A stretch of DNA of 64,000 bases from SAR324 cluster bacterium JCVI-SC AAA005 (GTDB lineage Bacteria > SAR324 > NAC60-12): the NCBI GenBank assembly GCA_000224765.2, contig AGAU01000083.1, positions 1 through 64,000 on the forward strand. Direction: 5' to 3'. The translations under genes were made by a program, and so were the position numbers. Of this stretch, positions 47,303 to 56,503 are shown in pieces (the stretch's first letter is position 1; the number at the start of each line of letters is the position of its first letter). A model generated the notes under the pieces. That model saw only the letters and a program-made list of their open reading frames with translations, was not told where the DNA came from and did not search any database.

Positions 47303-48826
47303 ATGCTCAATCCTCTCTACCAAAGTTTCTTTGAAAGACATCGAAACAGTGACGCTTTGCTGATGATCCAAGAAAATGGTTCACATTTCAGCTATGGTGA
47401 TTTTTTGGACATCGCAGCCCGATTTGCAAATACCTTGGTAACTTGTGGAATGAAGCTAGGGGATCGAGTTCTACTTCAGGTGCCAAAATCGGCAGAAGCC
47501 TTGGCCGTGTACGCCGCCTGTGTTCAGAGTGGATCAGTGATGGTTCCCTTGAACACGGGCTACACAGTAGATGAGGTGAATTACTTCGTTGGAGACGCTA
47601 AGCCCAAGCTAGTGATTTGTAATCCCAAGAATAGGGATGGCTTACAATCAATTTGTGAGAACCACAGTGCCCAACTCGAAACACTTGATTCAGTTGGAGA
47701 GGGCAGTTTTACCTCCCTTGCGGCTCAGCAGCCCATGGATTTTCAGACGGTTGAACGATCGCTCGATGATTTGGCTGCCTTCCTTTACACTTCGGGTACA
47801 ACCGGCCGTTCCAAGGGTGCAATGCTCTCTCAGAGAAACCTGCTCTCCAATGCCCAAGCCTTGGTTGAAACCTGGAACTTCACATCCAGTGATGTGTTGT
47901 TTCATGCCCTGCCAATCTTCCACACCCATGGACTTTTCGTCGCTTCAAATGTCACTTTCCTGGCAGGCTCTTCGATGATCTTCATGCCCAGCTTCAAGGT
48001 GCAGCAGGCTATCGAACACTTTCCCAGGGCCACCACGATGATGGGAGTTCCTACCTTTTATACTCGCCTGCTAGATGATGCTCGACTTAATCGTGACTTG
48101 GTGCAACACATGCGGCTGTTCATCTCAGGGAGTGCTCCTCTGTTGGCTGAAACTCACGTGGCCTTCGAGGAAAGAACGGGACATCGTATCTTGGAGCGCT
48201 ATGGAATGACGGAGACCAACATGATCACTTCCAATCCCTATGATGGTGAGCGCCGCGCAGGCACCGTGGGACATCCCTTGCCAGGAGTTGAAATTCGTAT
48301 CACTAATCAGGAAACGGCTGTGCCTAACACGGCTAGTGAAATCGGCATGATTGAGGTGAAAGGGCCGAACGTCTTCACTGGTTACTGGAATATGCCAGAG
48401 AAGACCGCGGAAGAATTCCGAGAAGATGGTTTCTTCATCACAGGGGACCTAGGACAGCTCGACGAGGCTGGTTACCTTCAGATTGTGGGGCGTTCAAAGG
48501 ATTTGATTATCTCCGGAGGCTACAACATCTATCCAAAAGAGATCGAGTTGCTGCTTGATGAACAGGAAGATGTGTTGGAGAGCGCGGTGATTGGCGTGCC
48601 ACATCCTGAATTTGGTGAAGGCGTGGTTGGAGTGCTGGTTGCCAAGCCTGGTGTAAATTTGGATTCTGAAGCCCTCTCTGCAGCGATCCATTCAAAAATA
48701 GCTCGTTTTAAGCAGCCCAAGCAGCTCTTTGTCCTTCCAAAACTTCCCCGCAACACGATGGGCAAGGTCCAGAAAAACATCCTCCGTGAGTATTTTGCTC
48801 AAGCTTTTCGTACTAAACTTGATTAA
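47303..48826 (+). CDS. matB: Malonyl-CoA synthetase (MatB-like)
   Basis: Adenylate-forming acyl-CoA synthetase, 507 residues, converting malonate (or methylmalonate), ATP and CoA to the CoA thioester. ATP loop LYTSGTTGRSKGAM (near 155-168), ALPIFHTHGLF, RYGMTETNMITSNPYDGERR (typical of MatB), hinge GDLGQLDEAGYLQIVGRSKD, and catalytic Lys in PRNTMGKVQKNIL near the end. Single gene; the preceding TtuC-like and following genes are separate. Confidence 0.92.
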   Translation: MLNPLYQSFFERHRNSDALLMIQENGSHFSYGDFLDIAARFANTLVTCGMKLGDRVLLQVPKSAEALAVYAACVQSGSVMVPLNTGYTVDEVNYFVGDAKPKLVICNPKNRDGLQSICENHSAQLETLDSVGEGSFTSLAAQQPMDFQTVERSLDDLAAFLYTSGTTGRSKGAMLSQRNLLSNAQALVETWNFTSSDVLFHALPIFHTHGLFVASNVTFLAGSSMIFMPSFKVQQAIEHFPRATTMMGVPTFYTRLLDDARLNRDLVQHMRLFISGSAPLLAETHVAFEERTGHRILERYGMTETNMITSNPYDGERRAGTVGHPLPGVEIRITNQETAVPNTASEIGMIEVKGPNVFTGYWNMPEKTAEEFREDGFFITGDLGQLDEAGYLQIVGRSKDLIISGGYNIYPKEIELLLDEQEDVLESAVIGVPHPEFGEGVVGVLVAKPGVNLDSEALSAAIHSKIARFKQPKQLFVLPKLPRNTMGKVQKNILREYFAQAFRTKLD

Positions 48827-48973
48827 CACTGAGTAAATCCAAAAGAATTCTCTGTTTGATTAAAATCCTAAAAATCATATTGCAACAAGCCAAAGCTATT
48901 TTACGTGTTTGGATTACTCCTGGTTTCCTAGACATGGCTACTGACTGTTTGTACGTCCTTTTTACAACGCCTG

Positions 48974-49304
48974 AAATACACCAAGAAATGTTTGGAGTGT
49001 GACCTATGCGGAGTTAATCTAGGGTGCTTGAATTTGCAAAGTGCCAATCTTCTGACAGCAGATCTGAAGTTTTTTCAATTTGGCAGGAGCTAACTTGCAA
49101 GAGGCGAATCTTTCGACTGCCTATCTTCAGATAGCAGATCTTTGCGTAACCAGTCTGGCAAAGGCTAATTCATGGAAGGCTTGTTTGTTCCTGAGCCAGC
49201 TGGAAAACCCGAACTTGGAGGGGGCTAAACTGGAGGGAGCTAACCTAGATTTTATAGATTTAACTGAGGTAAAAGTCAGTGAGGAGCAGCTTCAAAAAGC
49301 ATAA
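48974..49304 (+). pseudogene. Frameshifted pentapeptide-repeat protein
   Basis: The first frame (from about 48974) reads KKCLECDLCGVNLGCLNLQ then SANLLTADL, and hits TAA at 49091. From 49080 the next frame continues LAGANLQEANLSTAYLQIADL, split here as LAGANLQEANL and STAYLQIADL, and ends NLEGAKLEGANLDFIDLTE. The 'C..C(D/N)L.GANL' opening and the A(N/D)LxX repeats are those of a right-handed beta-helix pentapeptide protein. A single frameshift near 49080 splits it; no good start is visible for either part. Short repeats of this sort also lie at 62965-63453. Confidence 0.6.
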
Positions 49305-49514
49305 TTGAGCAGTACCATCTTTCCAGATGGCAGAAAATCTAAAAACTGTTGAACTGCAGAATTTCGGAGTTGTTTCTACTGCAGTTGCACCGTGTAGAAC
49401 TTGCCAAAGCCTCCCAATCCTGCAGAATATTTTTCCGGTGCCACCGTTCCACTTCCAAATAAAGGACTTCAACACATCAGTTGAGTGGTCCTTCCCTGAT
49501 GCTGAAGTACTTAT

Positions 49515-50600
49515 ATGTCCCGCATCCAAGCCGCCGTTTGTCGTCAATTTGCTGAACCTCTAAAAATCGAAACTTTGGAATTACGCACTCCCTTGGCCAA
49601 CGAGATCGAGGCTAAGCTGGGAGCCGTAGCGATCTGCCACTCAGACATTGCCTTCGCAGAGGGTCTCTGGGGTGGTGATTTACCGGCAGTCTATGGCCAC
49701 GAAGCGGCAGGAGTAGTGACTGAGATTGGGGCTTCTGTGAGAGGAATCTGCGTTGGGGATCATGTAATCATTACCTTGATACGAGCCTGTGGTCATTGTA
49801 TGAGTTGCGCTGCAGGTCAACCCACAAGCTGTGAGACACCTCAGGATACCTCTGCCAGTCCACTGAGTGACCAGGGTAGAAAAATCCTGCAACAGGGAAT
49901 GGCGTGTGGAGCGTTTGCTGAAAAGGTCGTTGTTGATGCAAGCCAAGTGGTTCAGATTCCAACAAAACTACCTTTTGAGGTTGCGTGTTTACTGGCGTGT
50001 GGTGTGATCACCGGTATCGGCGCCGTTGTACATTCGGCTCAACTGCGGGCAGGTCAGGACGTCGTTGTGATTGGAGCTGGAGGAGTGGGCCTCAACGCAA
50101 TCCAAGGAGCAAGGATTGCTGGAGCTCGCCGAATCGTCGCTGTGGATCGAATTCAGCAGAAGTTGCAGATTGCTCAAGAATTTGGCGCCACAGATTTTGT
50201 TCTTGCCATGGGTTCAGAACCTTGGCAGCTCGCCCGGCAGGCTTTGGGTCGTGGAGCAGATGCAGTCTTCGTCACCGTGGGAGCATCTGTAGCTTATGAA
50301 ACTGCCACAAAGTATCTGGCACCAACAGGCAAAGTAGTCATGGTTGGAATGCCGAAAGCAGGTGATTTCTCAAGCTACGATCCTGGAACAATGGCTTCCC
50401 TCAACCAGGGGATGATTGGTTCCAAGATGGGCAACGCAGTGATTCAAAGAGATATCCCGTGGATGGTTGATCTTTACCAACAAGGACGGCTTAAACTCGA
50501 TGAACTGATTTCGGGAAGATGGCAGCTCGAGAAAATTAACGAGGCAATCGCTGATACCAAGTCCGGTAATGCACGGCGCAACGTGATTGTTTTCGATTGA
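49515..50600 (+). CDS. Zinc-dependent alcohol dehydrogenase (MDR family)
   Basis: 361 residues. Catalytic zinc ligands in AICHSDIAF and YGHEAAGVV, structural zinc site CGHCMSCAAGQPTSC, and NAD-binding GAGGVGLNAIQGA followed by AVDR, an acidic residue that favours NAD. Similar to class III or S-glutathione-independent alcohol dehydrogenases; substrate unknown. The next gene starts 12 bases downstream, so the two are probably one operon. Confidence 0.9.
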   Translation: MSRIQAAVCRQFAEPLKIETLELRTPLANEIEAKLGAVAICHSDIAFAEGLWGGDLPAVYGHEAAGVVTEIGASVRGICVGDHVIITLIRACGHCMSCAAGQPTSCETPQDTSASPLSDQGRKILQQGMACGAFAEKVVVDASQVVQIPTKLPFEVACLLACGVITGIGAVVHSAQLRAGQDVVVIGAGGVGLNAIQGARIAGARRIVAVDRIQQKLQIAQEFGATDFVLAMGSEPWQLARQALGRGADAVFVTVGASVAYETATKYLAPTGKVVMVGMPKAGDFSSYDPGTMASLNQGMIGSKMGNAVIQRDIPWMVDLYQQGRLKLDELISGRWQLEKINEAIADTKSGNARRNVIVFD

Positions 50601-50612
50601 AATGGGGGTTCC

Positions 50613-51800
50613 ATGAAACTAACAGACCTGGACATCATTGTCACGGCGCCACCGGCTCCCGGATGGGGTGGGCGTTACTGGCTCCTGATCAAATTAACAG
50701 CCGACAATGGGATTATCGGATGGGGGGAGTGCTACGCCTCAAGTGTCGGTCCAAAGGCGATGGAAGTTGTCATTCAAGATGTATTTGAGCGTTATTTCTC
50801 GAATGAAAATCCAGAGAATATCGAGAGGCTCTTTAGGCGAGTTTACTCCTCAGGTTTCACTCAACGGCCTGATCTGACCGTGATGGGGGCTTTCTCAGGC
50901 TTGGAGATCGCCTGCTGGGACATTCTAGGCAAGCACCGAGAACGGCCTGTTTGGGCCTTGCTCGGTGGGATGTTGAACGAGCGGATTCGTGCCTACAGTT
51001 ATCTCTACCCACTGCCGCATCATGATCCAGATGTCTTCTGGCATTCACCAGAGATTTCTGCAGAGAGTGCGCTTGAACTGGTGAATCGAGGCTACACTGC
51101 TCTCAAGTTTGACCCAGCTGGACCTTACACGATGCGGGGCGGACACATGCCAGCCCTTGCCGATGTCTCTCGATCCGTGGAGTTCTGTAGAATTTTGCGA
51201 GAAGCGGTTGGGAATCGAGCCGACCTTTTGTTTGGAACCCATGGTCAGTTCACAACTGCTGCTGCAATTCGTTTAGGACAGGAACTGGAGCCGTACCACC
51301 CATTGTGGTTTGAAGAGCCGATCCCACCGGATAATTTTTTAGAGTTTGCGCAGGTCGCCAAGGGGATTAGGATTCCAGTAGCTACTGGAGAGCGACTATG
51401 TACTAAATTTGAGTTTGGGGCCTTGATGAGGACTGGAGGTGCCTCAATCCTGCAGCCCGCTCTAGGTCGTGTGGGCGGAATTTGGGAGGCTAAGAAAATT
51501 GCAGCAATTGCTGAGGTCTTCAACGCCCAGCTAGCTCCTCATCTCTATGCAGGGCCTATCGAGTGGGCAGCTAATCTGCAGTTGGCAGTCTCGATTCCCA
51601 ACCTACTGATGGTAGAGACGATTGAGACGAAGTTTCATGACACTTTGATTCGGAATTCAATTCAGGTCGATGAAGGCTTCGTAAGCGCTCCACAAGCTCC
51701 TGGATTGGGGATTGATGTCGATGAGAAACTGGCTCGAGCTCATCCATTTGAAGGCGAAGGTCTACATTTGCAGATGCAAGATAATCTTTGTTCTTACTAA
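50613..51800 (+). CDS. Enolase-superfamily (mandelate racemase/galactonate dehydratase-like) enzyme
   Basis: 395 residues with capping domain and (beta/alpha)7-beta barrel. WWGE-like GWGECYASS early, then TALKFDPAGPY, LLFGTHGQFT, PLWFEEPIPPDNF and ATGERLCTKFEF: Glu in FEEP and Glu in GERL are the second and third metal ligands, and the His of THG is in the general-base position. Where galactonate dehydratase has Asp (DFHG), this protein has Gly (GTHG), a variant seen in a subfamily of unknown function. Probably an acid-sugar dehydratase. Preceded by GGGGG 5 bases before the ATG; follows the alcohol dehydrogenase by 12 bases. Confidence 0.87.
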   Translation: MKLTDLDIIVTAPPAPGWGGRYWLLIKLTADNGIIGWGECYASSVGPKAMEVVIQDVFERYFSNENPENIERLFRRVYSSGFTQRPDLTVMGAFSGLEIACWDILGKHRERPVWALLGGMLNERIRAYSYLYPLPHHDPDVFWHSPEISAESALELVNRGYTALKFDPAGPYTMRGGHMPALADVSRSVEFCRILREAVGNRADLLFGTHGQFTTAAAIRLGQELEPYHPLWFEEPIPPDNFLEFAQVAKGIRIPVATGERLCTKFEFGALMRTGGASILQPALGRVGGIWEAKKIAAIAEVFNAQLAPHLYAGPIEWAANLQLAVSIPNLLMVETIETKFHDTLIRNSIQVDEGFVSAPQAPGLGIDVDEKLARAHPFEGEGLHLQMQDNLCSY

Positions 51801-52023
51801 TACTTTAAAAACCCAAATGAGATTTGGGCGTGTAGTAGTTAATCTATCCTTAGTATGCAGTTTGAAATGGAAGTTCGAAGAGAACTGAGATGGTTTCAGT
51901 AGTATTAGGTGGCGAGATTTGGTGAAATCTAAAACCTAACTTAGACAAAAACAGTTTGAAAAAGCGGTAATTTAGGTTACGCATACCTGCCATGCTCATC
52001 AACCCATGAGACTGAATGCTTAT

Positions 52024-52173
52024 CTACAAGCGTCTCGTCCAATCATTTTTATCAGCCACTCGTAAACATTCTGTAAATGCACGTCCGTCAAACCAGTGTT
52101 TTTCTGCACAACTCTTTGTGCATCCAGCCTGTAACGTCATTATCACAAGTGCAACGATGAAAATAATTTTCAT
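52024..52173 (-). CDS. Tiny lipoprotein-like protein, second tandem copy
   Basis: 49 residues: signal MKIIFIVALVIMTLQAGC, then C-T-K-S-C-A and a 13-residue spacer (containing HWFDGRAF) to E-C-L. The coding strand shares long near-identical stretches with the gene just upstream. Start and the upstream gene's stop overlap as TGATG, so the two are translationally coupled. The residue at -3 of the putative lipobox is Gln, unlike a standard lipobox, so it may instead be a secreted Cys-rich peptide. No known family recognised. Confidence 0.65.
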   Translation of the reverse strand: MKIIFIVALVIMTLQAGCTKSCAEKHWFDGRAFTECLRVADKNDWTRRL

Positions 52174-52301
52174 CACCCACCAAGTCTCACACACTCACTA
52201 AATGCACGTCCATCAAACCAGTGCTTTTCGGTGCAGGTTTTGGTACATCCAGCCTGCGTTCCCAATATTAACAAAGCGGCACAAAATAGTATCATCTTCA
52301 T
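52173..52301 (-). CDS. Tiny lipoprotein-like protein, first tandem copy
   Basis: 42 residues: MKMILFCAALLILGTQAGC, then C-T-K-T-C-T, HWFDGRAFSEC and V-R. AGAGGA precedes the ATG by 5 bases. It shares the block EKHWFDGRAF and all three mature Cys with the next gene, so the pair arose by tandem duplication. The region 52302-52873 upstream holds no recognised gene, and 51801-52023 shows nothing either. Confidence 0.68.
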   Translation of the reverse strand: MKMILFCAALLILGTQAGCTKTCTEKHWFDGRAFSECVRLGG

Positions 52302-52873
52302 AGCATCCTCTTTTCCTTGCTATTGATTCAACACGTCTTTTCCAAAGACAAAATTTTAGCAAGCAAGAACCTTTCCAAAGCTATCTAGTCGAATATTTGG
52401 GGACTATCTAAAAGAATTAGCCATCTTTAAAGATCTTTGTTTAGGAATTTAGACAAAGTATAGTTGTTCCTTAAGCTAATCTTCTTTCCTGCTAAAGTAC
52501 TCTTTTAGAAAAGTCTAACTCTATTCAATTCTATCGAAAGTGAGGTGAAAATCTAGAAATTCCTCAGTGTCCAACAATTGAGATGAGCGTAGGCAATAAA
52601 CCATCAAAAGTTTGATAGTTTATTGGGTCACGACTCACTATTGAACCAATTAAACTCTGGGATTTGTTTTGGTTTACTTGAAATCCATTGTTTGATGTAG
52701 GCCTGAACTTATCCCACAAATTTTTCACTTTAGCAGGACTTTCTACAAGCAAAAAGAACTGTTTACTATCTTAAATTCGGTATCCTAAATCTTGTCATAT
52801 CAATAAATTTGTCCTAGTTTGAGAGGTCACAAATTCAACCTCAACTTCACTCCCAATTTAAAGAAGAATAAAA
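52302..52873. other. Gene-free stretch upstream of the M48 protease
   Basis: About 570 A/T-rich bases. A 62-codon minus-strand frame (52564-52752) begins with residues resembling the topoisomerase I start VESPAK but has nothing else of that family; I treat it as chance. Must contain the promoters of the tiny lipoprotein pair and of the protease, but no clear boxes were found. Confidence 0.4.
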
Positions 52874-53692
52874 ATGTTGAAGCGACTGGTCATCGGATTG
52901 ATTACAGGCCTAATATTGGTTGGTTGTTCTGGAAAAGTAGTGCGGACCTTAGCACCGGACACAGTAGATGAAAAACGCATCAACCTGGAAGCCAACAAGT
53001 CTTATCAGCAAGTCATCGCAGAATCAGAGCTTTCCAAGGACAATCGCTTGTTAGAAATGGTTGAACGCGTGGGGATGCGGATTGCGAAAGCCTCTGGGGA
53101 GCCTTTTGACTGGGAGATCGAACTGATCGAGAGCCCTGAGCTCAACGCTTGGTGCATGCCAGGAGGCAAGATGGCGGTCTACACGGGAATCCTCCCAGTC
53201 CTTAAGACCGAGGGGGCCCTAGCAGCTGTGATCGGTCATGAAGTTGCTCACGCAACCCGGCGCCATGGGATGAATGGTTACGCACAAGCTATCGAAAATC
53301 AGCTAGCAACAGCTGCAGTGGCTGGAATTGCTGTTCTAGCCGCTGAATTCTATTGCGAATCTCAGGAGTGCAAGGCTCTTGCAACGGTTGGGGGAGCTGC
53401 CGGTGCGATGGGATTGGCTTTCTTCGAGCGTAAGTTTAGTCGTGACGATGAGACAGATGCCGATCGGGTAGGACAAATCTACATGGCCAAGGCTGGTTAT
53501 GACCCAGCGGAGGCCATTGCGGTCTGGGAACGAATGGCACAGGCGACAGGAGGCGGAGGCGGTCCAGAATTTATGTCTACTCATCCCAGCAACAAAAATC
53601 GCAAGCAAAGACTCTCTCAATGGCTTTCTGAAACCAAGTCACTCTATGAAAAAGCACCACAAAAATATGGGATTGGAGAAACTATTTTTTAA
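52874..53692 (+). CDS. M48-family zinc metalloprotease lipoprotein
   Basis: 272 residues with a lipoprotein signal ending LILVGC (Cys 18). The peptidase domain has the zinc motif HEVAH (His 122, Glu 123, His 126) and a third ligand in DDETDADRVG (near 200), followed by AKAGYDPAEAIAVWERM and STHPSNKNRKQRL. Related to LoiP/BepA-type periplasmic proteases that work on outer-membrane or envelope proteins. Single gene. Confidence 0.92.
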   Translation: MLKRLVIGLITGLILVGCSGKVVRTLAPDTVDEKRINLEANKSYQQVIAESELSKDNRLLEMVERVGMRIAKASGEPFDWEIELIESPELNAWCMPGGKMAVYTGILPVLKTEGALAAVIGHEVAHATRRHGMNGYAQAIENQLATAAVAGIAVLAAEFYCESQECKALATVGGAAGAMGLAFFERKFSRDDETDADRVGQIYMAKAGYDPAEAIAVWERMAQATGGGGGPEFMSTHPSNKNRKQRLSQWLSETKSLYEKAPQKYGIGETIF

Positions 53693-53784
53693 ATTGATTT
53701 TTGAGAAGTGAGAAGATTTAAAGGGAGGCAGTCTGGAGCTTGCAAATTAGCCTGGTCCAGCTGTTTTGAGAGAAAGTGTGGTGA

Positions 53785-53913
53785 TCAGCTAACGGATTGT
53801 TGCCCCGCAGTGTTTGGATTCAGACGTAATTTCTCTTGAACAGTTTTACGAAAATTCGCCAAGAATAAGTTGAATGTGCTGAACTTTGGAGCATGTTTTT
53901 TTTTGGTGGCCAT
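53785..53913 (-). CDS. Very small basic protein, possibly HMG-box-like start
   Basis: 42 residues: MATKKKHAPKFSTFNLFLAN then FRKTVQEKLRLNPN and a short tail. An AGGAGGA lies 5 bases before the ATG, much better than chance. The pattern basic-P-x-S-x-F-N-x-F-x(4)-R ... N-P resembles the first helix of HMG-box/YABBY-type DNA-binding domains, but the rest of such a domain is missing, and no frame continues it. Unknown; could be a small nucleic-acid-binding protein. Confidence 0.45.
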   Translation of the reverse strand: MATKKKHAPKFSTFNLFLANFRKTVQEKLRLNPNTAGQQSVS

Positions 53914-54154
53914 TGGATCCTCCTAGGGTTGATTCAATTTTACTGGTGAGGGGCTGTAAGAACGTCGCCTCGTGCAATAATTAATGGTTTATCAGAGCTG
54001 ATTGTATTTGGGGAGGAGAGCCGGGGGAGAGAAAACTTCTCTTTGTCATACCTGAGAATAATTGAGGCGTGATTCTCTGCTTGCATCCCAATCCACCGCT
54101 GTCCATACTGATTATATGTTTGCATTCCTTAACTAATTTCAACAGGTTCACATC

Positions 54155-56449
54155 ATGAGTAAACCCATTTCTGGTGAGAGCGCACCTACTCAGTTCAAGT
54201 ACATCGGCAAGCCTCGTGGAACAATTGACGCTCCTGAAAAGCTCAAGGGGCAGGCCCGTTACACAGCAGATCTGCTGCTTCCCGGCATGCTGCACCTCCG
54301 ACCTGTTCTCAGTCCACATGCTCACGCTCGGATTGTTTCGATCGACAAGGAAGCTGCCCTTAATATACCTGGCGTTCGAGCTGTCCTTGATGCCAAAGAT
54401 CTAACCCACTGGAGAAAAAAAGCAGCTTCCCGGGTAGGAGCCCTACTCGCTCGTGATGAAGTGATGTTCCAGGGTCACCCTGTTGTTGTCGTAGTTGGAG
54501 AGACACCACAGGCTGCCTGGGATGGTGCTTCAGCTGTCGATGTAGACTATGAAGAGATGGATGTGGTTCCTGATATTGCAACAGCTCTCCAGCCTGGAGC
54601 CCCCCTAGTCTGGCCAGATGGAATTCCTCGAGACGAATCTGATGTCAGCGCAGACCATGGTGCCGAAAAAAAAGGTGACTCAGATTCAGACAGTCTTCCC
54701 CCCAACGTTCATTCAATGGATTCGTATACGCGGGGCGACGTGGAAGAGGGATTTGCAGCAGCCGATGTGGTGTTGGAGCGAGACTATCGCACGGGGATTG
54801 TTCATCAGGGCTATATGGAGCCTCAAGTCTGTTTGGCTAGTCCTGATCCGATGGGGATAATGACGATTTACACAAGCACCCAGGGCCCTAGGTCAGTTCA
54901 CAATGATGTGTCTCGATTGCTCGATTTACCTCATACGCAGATAAAGGTTGTGCCAATGGTGATCGGTGGTGGTTTTGGTGGCAAGCATGGAATCCTGGAA
55001 CCCTTGGCTGTAGCCGTAGCGTTGGAGATGAGGGCACCAGTAAAGTTGGAGTTGACTCGCACGGAAGATTTCATGACCACCATGCCAGCACCAGCTGCTG
55101 AAGTCTGGCTCAAAATGGGAGTCAAACATGATGGAAGCATCTGCGCAATTCAAGCTCGCATTGACGTAGACAATGGAGTCTTTGCAGCAGCTTCATGGAG
55201 TGGGTTGCTAGCCCAGTTACTGGCCAGTGGTTATCGCGCACCACATCTGAGACTTGATTGCCGTGAGGTAGTTACCCACAAACCCATGGCGGGACCTTAC
55301 CGAGCTCCGACCGCTCAAACAGCCAGTTTCGCCATGGAGTCCCACATAGATGAACTGGCTCGCAGCCTGAAATTAGATCCACTGGAGTTTCGCTTACAGA
55401 ATGCGGCGGGCTCTGGCGACTTGATGAGTAACGGGAATCCATGGCCGAGCCTTGGGCTGAAAGAGTGTCTTAATGCGCTCAAGGAGAGTGAGCTCTGGAA
55501 AAATCGTCAAACCAAAGAAAACGAAGGTTGGGGTATTGCCGTTGGCTTGTGGCCTTGTGGGGTTTCACCAGCGTCCGCAGTCTGTCGGATGTTGTCCAAC
55601 GGGAATGTTCAGGTGCAGGTGGGATCCGTGGATATTTCTGGAATCAACAGTGGTTTTGTACAGATTGTTGCCGAAGTTCTCTACATAGACCCATCGAAAG
55701 TAGAGATAATCCAGGTTGATTCGCACACAGGTCCGGTTGCTCCACCGAGTGGTGGTAGCCAAGTCAGCTATAGTTTAGCCGGAGCAATTTCAGGGGCTAC
55801 CAGAAACATCAAGGATCAGCTTGCCAAGTTAGCCGCTGAACACTTTGAGGCCTCCGAACAGGATTTGGTTTTTGAGGACGGTTCCGTACACGTCACCGGC
55901 TTGCCAAGCAAAACTATCTCATTGGCAAAATTGGCCAAGCAGGCTGAATCTCGCAAAGGTGGAGCCGGTCCAGTGATTGCGACATCTAGTAATTCTATTC
56001 AGGAAAATGCACCTGCCGTCGCCGTTCACGCCGTCAAGGTAGCGGTTGATCCCGAAACTGGACAGGTTTCCCCGAAGAACTACATTGCCGTTCAGGATGT
56101 AGGCTTCGCGATCAACCCAATGTTGATTGAGGGACAAGTTCAAGGGGGTGTGTTGCAAGGGCTAGGCTGGGGACTCTGGGAAGAAATGCCTTATGATGCA
56201 CAAGGACAGTTACTGGCTTCGAACTTTTTGGATTACGCCATGCCTCGAGCAGACGATTCTGTGTTCGTTGATGCCGTACTAGTGGAAAATCCCTCTCCGC
56301 TAGGTCCATTGGGGATCCGCGGTGTGGGAGAACCACCGATTGTTCCAGGAGGAGCTGCCGTTGCAAACGCTGTCCGAGAAGTCACAGGAGTACGTTTTGA
56401 GCATTTACCTATTAGGCCGCAAACTCTCTGGAAAGCGATGAACTCCTGA
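54155..56449 (+). CDS. Xanthine dehydrogenase-family molybdopterin large subunit
   Basis: 764 residues. TIDAPEKLKGQARYTADL at the N-terminus, HQGYMEPQVCLA, the cofactor segment VIGGGFGGKHG, the loop AGPYRAPTAQTASF and the catalytic Glu in RGVGEPPIVPGG. It lacks the AYRCSFR of CO dehydrogenase and the AYRGAGR of the window's other CoxL-like protein, so it is a different branch of unknown substrate. An acidic, Ser-rich insertion (about residues 160-180) is unusual. Small and medium subunits are not beside it. The 15-base palindrome just past the stop (56444-56458) could end the transcript weakly. Confidence 0.87.
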   Translation: MSKPISGESAPTQFKYIGKPRGTIDAPEKLKGQARYTADLLLPGMLHLRPVLSPHAHARIVSIDKEAALNIPGVRAVLDAKDLTHWRKKAASRVGALLARDEVMFQGHPVVVVVGETPQAAWDGASAVDVDYEEMDVVPDIATALQPGAPLVWPDGIPRDESDVSADHGAEKKGDSDSDSLPPNVHSMDSYTRGDVEEGFAAADVVLERDYRTGIVHQGYMEPQVCLASPDPMGIMTIYTSTQGPRSVHNDVSRLLDLPHTQIKVVPMVIGGGFGGKHGILEPLAVAVALEMRAPVKLELTRTEDFMTTMPAPAAEVWLKMGVKHDGSICAIQARIDVDNGVFAAASWSGLLAQLLASGYRAPHLRLDCREVVTHKPMAGPYRAPTAQTASFAMESHIDELARSLKLDPLEFRLQNAAGSGDLMSNGNPWPSLGLKECLNALKESELWKNRQTKENEGWGIAVGLWPCGVSPASAVCRMLSNGNVQVQVGSVDISGINSGFVQIVAEVLYIDPSKVEIIQVDSHTGPVAPPSGGSQVSYSLAGAISGATRNIKDQLAKLAAEHFEASEQDLVFEDGSVHVTGLPSKTISLAKLAKQAESRKGGAGPVIATSSNSIQENAPAVAVHAVKVAVDPETGQVSPKNYIAVQDVGFAINPMLIEGQVQGGVLQGLGWGLWEEMPYDAQGQLLASNFLDYAMPRADDSVFVDAVLVENPSPLGPLGIRGVGEPPIVPGGAAVANAVREVTGVRFEHLPIRPQTLWKAMNS

Positions 56450-56503
56450 TCATCAGGAAATTAGCAGCGGTGTCGTGGATGATCGCAATTCCTTGACTCA
56501 TAA

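Noticed and set aside
52564..52752. Minus-strand frame starting with VESPAK, like topoisomerase I
   Set aside because: Only 62 codons, no further topoisomerase similarity, no ribosome site; taken as chance.
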